Made by a program: the position numbers and the translations under genes
Assembly: GCF_002245625.1 (NCBI RefSeq)
Contig: NZ_NOIG01000017.1
Location: 1-38,320 of the forward strand
Reading direction: 5' to 3'
Length of the DNA: 38,320 nucleotides
From: Acidovorax kalamii
Lineage (GTDB): Bacteria; Pseudomonadota; Gammaproteobacteria; Burkholderiales; Burkholderiaceae_C
The notes under the pieces: model-generated
Told to the model about the DNA's origin: nothing
Databases searched by the model: none
Seen by the model: the letters and a program-made list of their open reading frames with translations, nothing else
Part shown: positions 31,371 through 38,320 of the stretch, piece by piece
Numbering within the stretch: the first letter of the stretch is position 1
How the letters are laid out: every line of letters begins with the position of its first letter

Positions 31371-33737
31371 TTACATCCGGCTGTCCACGCTGTTGCGCAT
31401 GGCGGCCTCTGCCACGGCGTCCAGGGCGCCGTCCACCACGGTCTGCTGGGCAATGATGTGCATTGCGCCTTGCTGGATGAGGCGGTCCACCAGCCGCAGC
31501 GTCATCGACTGCGTATGGCCCGATGCGCTGGTGAAGAGGAAGAAGTTGCCGTGCGAGCCGATCCAGGACAGCTGGGTGCGCTCCCACCGGCCGGCCACCA
31601 GCAGGTTGACCCAGCTGCCAATCGCCAGGGGTGGCAGGGCTGGGGCAGCGCCGCTGGCGGGTGTGGGCGCAGGCCCGGGGCTCTCGGATTCGGGGGCCTG
31701 GGAGGATTCCATGAACCCGGACTCCTTGGCCTCGGAGGGGGCGACCCAGGGGTCGTCGTCGCCCAGCGGCGCGGGCTGGGGCAGGGCGGGGGGCTCGGCG
31801 CGGGGTGCAGGGGCACGGGTGGCCGTGCGCGGGCCTGGCTTGAAGGCCTGCTGGTGCAGCTGCATCAGCAACTCGAAGATGGCCTCGGTCCGTTCGGCGG
31901 GGTAGTCGATGGAGGCCAGCCCCTCGCGCAGCTTGGCCAGCAGCTTGGGCAGCAGGCGTGCGAGCTGGCCGGTGTTCTTGCGGGTCAGCTCGGGCTGGGT
32001 ACTCCAGATCAGGGCCTCCACCAGCTCGTGGTAGCGGCCGGGATCGGTGCTGTGGCTGGTGTCGGCCAAGCGCGCCTCGGCCATGACCTGGGCCCAGGGG
32101 CCGAGCAAAAAGCGCGAAACGGCGTCGGGCACCTTGCCGATGTCGGGCAGCAGCCAGATCTCGCGCGAGATCTGCGCGGCCAGCAGGTGGCGCCGCTCGG
32201 CATGTTCCAGCGCCTCGATGGCGCGCAGGCGCTCCTGCTTGCGCGCTTGCTCCTTTTGCGCCCACTTGGCGTGCAGCTGCTGCAGCACCTGCTCGAAATC
32301 CTCCGGCCCCTCGATGGTGGCGGTGGACAGCGGTCCGGCGATGTTCATGAGCGAGCGCATGAAGCTCTGGAAGCCCGGCGCCTCGGTGCTGTCAAACGCC
32401 AGGCTGCGGTCGGTGATGTCCTGCAGCAGGCGGCGCGCCGCGTGTTCCTTGTGGCTGAAGAAGCGGGTGTCGGTCAGCGCCAGCTGCATCAGGGCGGGCT
32501 CCAGGGCGCGTACGAACTGCTGCACGGGCCATAGCAACCGGGTGTCGCGCGCGATGTTGTCCACCATCAGCGCCACCACCTCGGTGCTCAGGGCCTGGGC
32601 CAGCCCGCCGGTGTGCTGGCGCGGCGGGGTGGCGGGGGCGCCTTCGGGGCTGCTGGGGGCACTGCCTGCGGCCTGTGCGCGCTGGCTGCCCAGGCGCTCC
32701 ATCATCTGGCCGACCTGGTTCATCTCCTGCAGCGCCTCGAAGGCGGCGGGCACGGTCATGGCGAAGTCGGTGGCGGGCGGGTCGATGCGGGGGAGCGAGT
32801 CCGGATGCTCGAACTCGCGGGAAAAGCGTTCGGCAAAGGTCTCGGGGGCCGCCGGGGGCTGCGCGGGAATGGCGGCCTCGTCCAGCTCGCCCAGCAGCAG
32901 GCGGCGCAGGCGGCCCAGCGTGAGCAGCGGGTCGGCGGTGGCGGGCTCGGGGTGATCGATGGGGCCCACATCATGGGCGGGGCCTGACTCAAAGCCAAAG
33001 CCGGGCGATGCGCCGCCCTCGGCGGGGGCTACATACACATACTGGCCGTTGGCCTGGCGCATGGCGTAGCCCACGGGCTGCACGCCGCTTTGCTTGAGCC
33101 GCTCGGTCTGCGCGACATACAGCGCCCGCAGCTCCTTGCCCAGCGCCTGAGCCATCTGCCCCATCCAGTCGTGCCGCACCTGCTCGGTGACCTGCATCTG
33201 CGACACCACGGTCTGCAGCGCCTGCAAAAAAGCGTCGGGGCGCAGCGGGTTGTGCTCGGGCCGCACCTGCGGCTGCCCCAGGGCCGCGCAGACCAGGGCG
33301 TCGAGGTCGGCCAGCGGCCCCTCGACGGCCGAGGCCAGCACCTGGCGGGCGCGGGCGCGTTCCACGCTGTCGCTGATCTGGGTTTCGTCCATCAGCTCCA
33401 GCTCGTCGAAATGCACGCTGAACAGCGAGCGTGTGGCCTTTTCTTCCTTGTGTCCGGATTGTTGCTCCAGGGCCTTGCGCAGCGCCTCGGGGTAGCGCTC
33501 GCTCATCACCCCGTTCAGCCGCATGAGCTGCTGGCGGGCTTCGAGCATGGCGTGGTGCTCTCCCGGGGTGCGGGCCTGGTCCAGGCGCTGCTGCAGGGAC
33601 ATGCGCGTGGCCTCGGCAATGCGCTCCATCAGCGGGCGGGCCCCGGCGACCACGTCCTCGACGATGCGCTGGTACAGCGGGGCGTGGGGCCCGGAGGGAG
33701 CGGGGGCGGCAGACGGTGTGGTGTGATTCAAGGCCAT
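31371..33737 (-). CDS. Large DUF1631-family protein
   Basis: A 788-residue cytoplasmic protein, no signal peptide or membrane helix. It is mostly helical, with family-typical N-terminal segments (YQRIVEDVVAGARPLMERI, LFSVHFDELELMDE) and a central region (LLWPVQQFVRALEPALMQLA, FFSHKEHAARRLLQDITDRS). A Pro/Ala-rich linker (about 680-720) leads to a C-terminal beta-rich domain (LAIGSWVNLLVAGRWERTQL, NFFLFTSASGH) that looks PilZ-like, so a nucleotide-responsive module is possible. The family has no settled function. ATG 33737 gives the normal start. Repeat E lies directly after its stop. It is downstream of hppA on the same strand but separated by a strong terminator. Confidence 0.85.
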   Translation of the reverse strand: MALNHTTPSAAPAPSGPHAPLYQRIVEDVVAGARPLMERIAEATRMSLQQRLDQARTPGEHHAMLEARQQLMRLNGVMSERYPEALRKALEQQSGHKEEKATRSLFSVHFDELELMDETQISDSVERARARQVLASAVEGPLADLDALVCAALGQPQVRPEHNPLRPDAFLQALQTVVSQMQVTEQVRHDWMGQMAQALGKELRALYVAQTERLKQSGVQPVGYAMRQANGQYVYVAPAEGGASPGFGFESGPAHDVGPIDHPEPATADPLLTLGRLRRLLLGELDEAAIPAQPPAAPETFAERFSREFEHPDSLPRIDPPATDFAMTVPAAFEALQEMNQVGQMMERLGSQRAQAAGSAPSSPEGAPATPPRQHTGGLAQALSTEVVALMVDNIARDTRLLWPVQQFVRALEPALMQLALTDTRFFSHKEHAARRLLQDITDRSLAFDSTEAPGFQSFMRSLMNIAGPLSTATIEGPEDFEQVLQQLHAKWAQKEQARKQERLRAIEALEHAERRHLLAAQISREIWLLPDIGKVPDAVSRFLLGPWAQVMAEARLADTSHSTDPGRYHELVEALIWSTQPELTRKNTGQLARLLPKLLAKLREGLASIDYPAERTEAIFELLMQLHQQAFKPGPRTATRAPAPRAEPPALPQPAPLGDDDPWVAPSEAKESGFMESSQAPESESPGPAPTPASGAAPALPPLAIGSWVNLLVAGRWERTQLSWIGSHGNFFLFTSASGHTQSMTLRLVDRLIQQGAMHIIAQQTVVDGALDAVAEAAMRNSVDSRM

Positions 33738-33777
33738 CTTCTCTGGAGAAAAACCGTTGTCCCGGATGGTAAGCGGC

Positions 33778-33802
33778 AAAAAAGGGGCCGAAGCCCCTTT
33801 TT
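33778..33802 (-). terminator. Intrinsic terminator of hppA
   Basis: AAAAAGGGGC-TTCG-GCCCCTTTTTT read on the minus strand: a UUCG tetraloop hairpin plus T-run, 35 bases after the hppA stop. It separates hppA from the DUF1631 gene. Confidence 0.9.
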
Positions 33803-33836
33803 GACGGTGATAAGACCGTAAACACGTTCCAAGGGT

Positions 33837-35918
<2,082 letters not shown>

Positions 35919-36053
35919 TCGTCACTCCTTTCAATCTTTGCAGTTGCACGGAAGGAAACATCACAACGCAGGTCGGTGGTGCTTCCGCTGCGTTGCTTCC
36001 TCGTGCTCCTGCGCCGCTTGAAAAGGGCGGGGAGTCGATTGGCCAACGGGCCC

Positions 36054-36080
36054 AATTTACAGCCAAACCATGGTTTGCAA
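36054..36080 (-). promoter_or_regulatory. Possible hppA promoter with a 14-bp palindrome in its spacer
   Basis: Minus strand TTGCAA (36080-36075), 15 bases, TAAATT (36059-36054). The spacer is short of the ideal 17. The perfect palindrome CAAACCATGGTTTG occupies 36064-36077, overlapping the -35, so it may be an operator. The leader to ATG 35918 would be about 130 bases. Confidence 0.4.
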
Positions 36081-36103
36081 GCGGGTAGAAAGGGACCTGC
36101 GCC

Positions 36104-36109
36104 TAAAAT
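36104..36109 (+). promoter_or_regulatory. -10-like element of ppa
   Basis: TAAAAT about 95 bases upstream of the ppa start. No good -35 is found at the standard distance (GCGGGT). Confidence 0.35.
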
Positions 36110-36203
36110 CAGGGTTAATCCCGACGCTTCATGGCGCTTGTTTGCGTTGCGTCAGCGCTCTGTGCATCGCGGGTTGCCGTTACCCAAACCACTATTCAAA
36201 GAC

Positions 36204-36740
36204 ATGTCCCTCAACAACGTCACCCCTGGCAAGAACGCCCCTGAAGCCTTCAACGTGGTCATCGAAATCCCGATGAACGCGGACCCGATCAAGTACGAAG
36301 TGGACAAGGAATCCGGCGCGATCTTCGTGGACCGCTTCATGACCACGGCCATGCACTACCCCACCAACTACGGCTATGTGCCGCAGACCCTGTCGGGCGA
36401 CGGTGACCCGGTGGACGTGCTGGTGATCACCCCCTACCCGCTGCACCCCGGCGTGGTGGTGCCCTGCCGCCCCCTGGGCATCCTGATGATGGAAGACGAA
36501 GCAGGCGTGGACGGCAAGGTCATCGCCGTGCCCACCTCCAAGATCCTGCCTATGTACGACCACTGGAAGACCATCGACGACGTGAACGCCATGCGCCGCA
36601 ACGCCATCGCCCACTTCTTCGAGCACTACAAGGACCTGGAAAAGGGGAAGTGGGTCAAGGTGCTCGGCTGGGAAGGCATCGAGTCCGCCAAGAAGGAAGT
36701 CGTGGACGGCATCGAGAGCTACAAGAAGTCGCAGGCCTGA
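36204..36740 (+). CDS. ppa: Soluble inorganic pyrophosphatase (family I)
   Basis: A 178-residue cytoplasmic hexamer-type pyrophosphatase that pulls biosynthetic reactions forward by hydrolysing PPi. Signature residues are present: [20 protein letters not shown] in the first half, [20 protein letters not shown] (residues 52-71) with the metal-binding aspartates, and the [16 protein letters not shown] and [17 protein letters not shown] segments. Length matches bacterial family I enzymes. ATG 36204 starts the normal N-terminus (MSLNNVTPG). A strong terminator follows after about 100 bases. It is divergent from the membrane pyrophosphatase gene, so both ways of disposing of PPi are encoded side by side. 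Confidence 0.96.
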   Translation: MSLNNVTPGKNAPEAFNVVIEIPMNADPIKYEVDKESGAIFVDRFMTTAMHYPTNYGYVPQTLSGDGDPVDVLVITPYPLHPGVVVPCRPLGILMMEDEAGVDGKVIAVPTSKILPMYDHWKTIDDVNAMRRNAIAHFFEHYKDLEKGKWVKVLGWEGIESAKKEVVDGIESYKKSQA

Positions 36741-36789
36741 GGCGCACCTGCCCAGGTGTTTTGCCCGGGTGTGGCGCCCGGGTTGGATG

Positions 36790-36845
36790 CAAAAACAGCC
36801 TTCTGCGCGCGTCCATCAAGCGCAAATAGCTATAAAAATTGAAGC
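36790..36845 (-). repeat. Interspersed repeat R1, copy F
   Basis: CAAAAACAGCCTTCTGCGCG, then CGTCCATCAAGCGCAAATA and the core-like GCTATAAAAATTGAAGC (imperfect dyad). It is a close reverse-complement match to copy D and runs straight into the ppa terminator hairpin, sharing its first bases. Confidence 0.82.
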
Positions 36846-36876
36846 ATGCAAGCCCCGGCGGCCTGCATGCTTTTTT
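36842..36876 (+). terminator. Intrinsic terminator of ppa
   Basis: AGCATGCA and TGCATGCT arms (8 bp), extended by GCC/GGC inside, followed by TTTTTTCTT. It lies about 100 bases after the ppa stop, adjoining repeat F. The rest of the 315-base gap to the next gene (36877-37055) shows no gene I can support. Confidence 0.85.
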
Positions 36877-37055
36877 CTTGCTGGCGTGCAGCAGGGCTGG
36901 GGGCGCATCCGGGTCCCGCCTAAGGCGCAGAGGCCCGCCGCGCTGCTAGACTGGTGCTTCAAATTGTTACAAATCGCCCGGTGCCGGAAGGCCGGTCCGG
37001 GCCGTGCGTCAGGGGGCTGCGGCACTGTGGCTCCGGGTTTTTGGAAGGGTGATAC

Positions 37056-38320
37056 ATGAAAGTTTCCGATCTGCGCATCGGCGTCAAACTGGGTGCTGGC
37101 TTTTTGGCGGTGGTGCTGCTGACCACGGTGCTGGGCCTGATTGCGCTGGTGCAGATGTCGCGCATCCACAGCAATGCCGACGAGATCGCCAACAACCTGC
37201 TGCCCAGCGTGGCGCAGACCGGGGACCTGCGTGTGCTCTACAACCGCATGCGCCGCTCCGAGGCAGGCATGGTCACCGCGCGCAGTCTGGTGGAGGTCAA
37301 GGCGTTTTCCGAGCAGGTGGCCCTGCGCGTCAAGGACATCGAGCGGGTCGAGAAAACCTACGAGCCCCTGATCAGCAGCCCCAAAGAGCGCGAGATCTTT
37401 GACGCCTACAAAAAACGCAAGGCCGATTACGCCGTGCTGCAGGCCAAGCTGGTCGAGATTGCCAACGGCGTGGATTTCTCCACTGCCGAGACGCTGGAGC
37501 TGACCAGCGATGCCCTGTCCATGGTCTATGCCGGTGAGTCCGAAGGCGCGTTCGTGGCCGTGGCCGAAACGCTGGGCCAGCTGCAAAGGCTCAACGCCGA
37601 CAACGCCACGCAGGCTAGCGAGGAGGCCCGCCAGGTGTTCAGCATGGCGCGCATCTCGCTGCTGGTGACGCTGGCCGTGTGTGTGGTGCTGGCTGCGCTG
37701 CTGGGCGTTGGCATCACGCGCGCCGTCACCCGCCCGGCGCACCATGCGGTGCGCGCAGCCCGCGCGATTGCCGAGGGCGACCTCACCATCGACGTGCCCG
37801 CTGGCGGCAAGGACGAAATGGGCCAGCTGCTCACGGCCCTGGCCGACATGCGCGACAACCTGGCCCGCGTGGTCACGGGCGTGCGCAGCAACGCCGAAGG
37901 CGTTGCGTCGGCGAGCTCGCAGATTGCGTCGGGCAACAACGACCTGAGCGCGCGCACCGAACAGCAGGCCTCGGCGCTGGAAGAAACGGCCGCCTCGATG
38001 GAAGAGCTGGGCTCCACCGTGCGGCAGAACGCGGACAACGCACGCCAGGCCAACCAGCTGGCCGTGAGCGCCAGCACCGTGGCCGTGCAAGGCGGCGACG
38101 TGGTGGCCGAAGTGGTCGAGACCATGAAAGGCATCAACGCCAGCAGCAACAAGATTGCAGACATCATCAGCGTCATCGACGGCATCGCCTTCCAGACCAA
38201 CATCCTGGCCCTGAACGCCGCTGTCGAGGCCGCCCGCGCCGGAGAACAAGGCCGGGGCTTTGCCGTGGTGGCCGGAGAAGTGCGCAGCCTGGCAGGGCGC
38301 AGCGCAGAAGCCGCCAAGGA
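37056..38320 (+). CDS. Methyl-accepting chemotaxis protein (cut by window end)
   Basis: The first 421 residues of an MCP; the frame is open at the edge. TM1 is about 9-31, a periplasmic four-helix-bundle-type sensor covers about 35-195, TM2 about 199-221 and HAMP about 222-275 ([20 protein letters not shown]). A methylation helix follows ([19 protein letters not shown], 302-320). The highly conserved signalling tip is present: [20 protein letters not shown] (376-395) and [15 protein letters not shown] (399-413). GGAAGG-type purines precede ATG 37056 (TTGGAAGGGTGATAC). It is a standard Tar/Tsr-like transducer controlling the flagellar motor via CheW/CheA. The ligand is unknown. Only the last part of the cytoplasmic hairpin is missing. 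Confidence 0.95.
   Translation, partial: MKVSDLRIGVKLGAGFLAVVLLTTVLGLIALVQMSRIHSNADEIANNLLPSVAQTGDLRVLYNRMRRSEAGMVTARSLVEVKAFSEQVALRVKDIERVEKTYEPLISSPKEREIFDAYKKRKADYAVLQAKLVEIANGVDFSTAETLELTSDALSMVYAGESEGAFVAVAETLGQLQRLNADNATQASEEARQVFSMARISLLVTLAVCVVLAALLGVGITRAVTRPAHHAVRAARAIAEGDLTIDVPAGGKDEMGQLLTALADMRDNLARVVTGVRSNAEGVASASSQIASGNNDLSARTEQQASALEETAASMEELGSTVRQNADNARQANQLAVSASTVAVQGGDVVAEVVETMKGINASSNKIADIISVIDGIAFQTNILALNAAVEAARAGEQGRGFAVVAGEVRSLAGRSAEAAK

Noticed and set aside
36760..36785. CCCGGG-TGTGGCG-CCCGGG hairpin as the ppa terminator
   Set aside because: No T-run follows; the hairpin at 36842-36876 is a far better terminator.

Overview
The window is a high-G+C chromosomal segment of a betaproteobacterium. 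Protein style, the moaA/mobA/moeA arrangement, the SHP/DHC cytochrome cluster, the methyl-accepting protein and two families of short intergenic repeats all point to the Comamonadaceae (Acidovorax or a near relative). This placement comes from recognising families, not from a database search. I see no rRNA, tRNA, phage, insertion sequence or CRISPR array. Coding density is high and most genes sit in short co-oriented operons with ATGA-type overlaps.

Layout. (1) 1-3.5 kb: the tail of an RND periplasmic adaptor and a complete RND efflux pump, closed by a terminator shared with a convergent thioredoxin-like gene. (2) 3.9-8.3 kb, minus strand: a molybdenum-cofactor operon, moaA - nucleotidyltransferase - mobA - GNAT acetyltransferase - moeA. 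The nucleotidyltransferase is an AT-richer intruder, and moeA carries an in-frame copy of an interspersed repeat. (3) 8.4-10.5 kb, minus strand: a two-gene unit of an acyltransferase-like protein and a protein with 30 consecutive perfect hexapeptide repeats. It is preceded by a good sigma-70-like promoter, a dyad and a long structured leader. (4) 10.5-15 kb: a short-chain dehydrogenase, a DUF2889 protein, an aldehyde dehydrogenase and a Crp/Fnr-type regulator, the last divergent from an Mpo1-like (DUF962) membrane protein across a perfect Crp-style dyad. (5) 15.1-17 kb: a BASS-family symporter overlapping a metallo-beta-lactamase-fold hydrolase. (6) 17-23.5 kb: a TetR-controlled operon of a diiron-type hydrolase, a TolC-like protein, an HlyD-like adaptor and two ABC-2 permeases, with no ATPase gene visible. 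(7) 23.6-26.6 kb: a glyoxalase-fold protein and a P-type cation ATPase. (8) 26.7-31.3 kb: rubredoxin, cytochrome b, diheme cytochrome c (DHC) and SHP-type cytochrome c, divergent from PepSY protein - response regulator - histidine kinase. Mirror-image promoters lie between the two arms. (9) 31.3-33.8 kb: a large DUF1631 protein. (10) 33.8-36.9 kb: a membrane proton-pumping pyrophosphatase divergent from soluble pyrophosphatase. (11) 37 kb to the end: a methyl-accepting chemotaxis protein cut by the window edge.

The most unusual signal is a family of six roughly 57-77 bp elements with a 17-nt AT-rich core (typically GCTAT-N7-ATAGC). They sit at or inside gene ends: one is translated within moeA, one supplies the C-terminus of the DUF2889 protein, one carries both the stop codon of hlyD and the likely start codon of the next permease, and two lie a few bases past stop codons. 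A second, GC-rich repeat directly follows the stops of the aldehyde dehydrogenase and glyoxalase genes. The SHP/DHC cluster and the hexad-repeat/acyltransferase pair are the most interesting gene systems. All binding-site assignments are inferences from symmetry and position.
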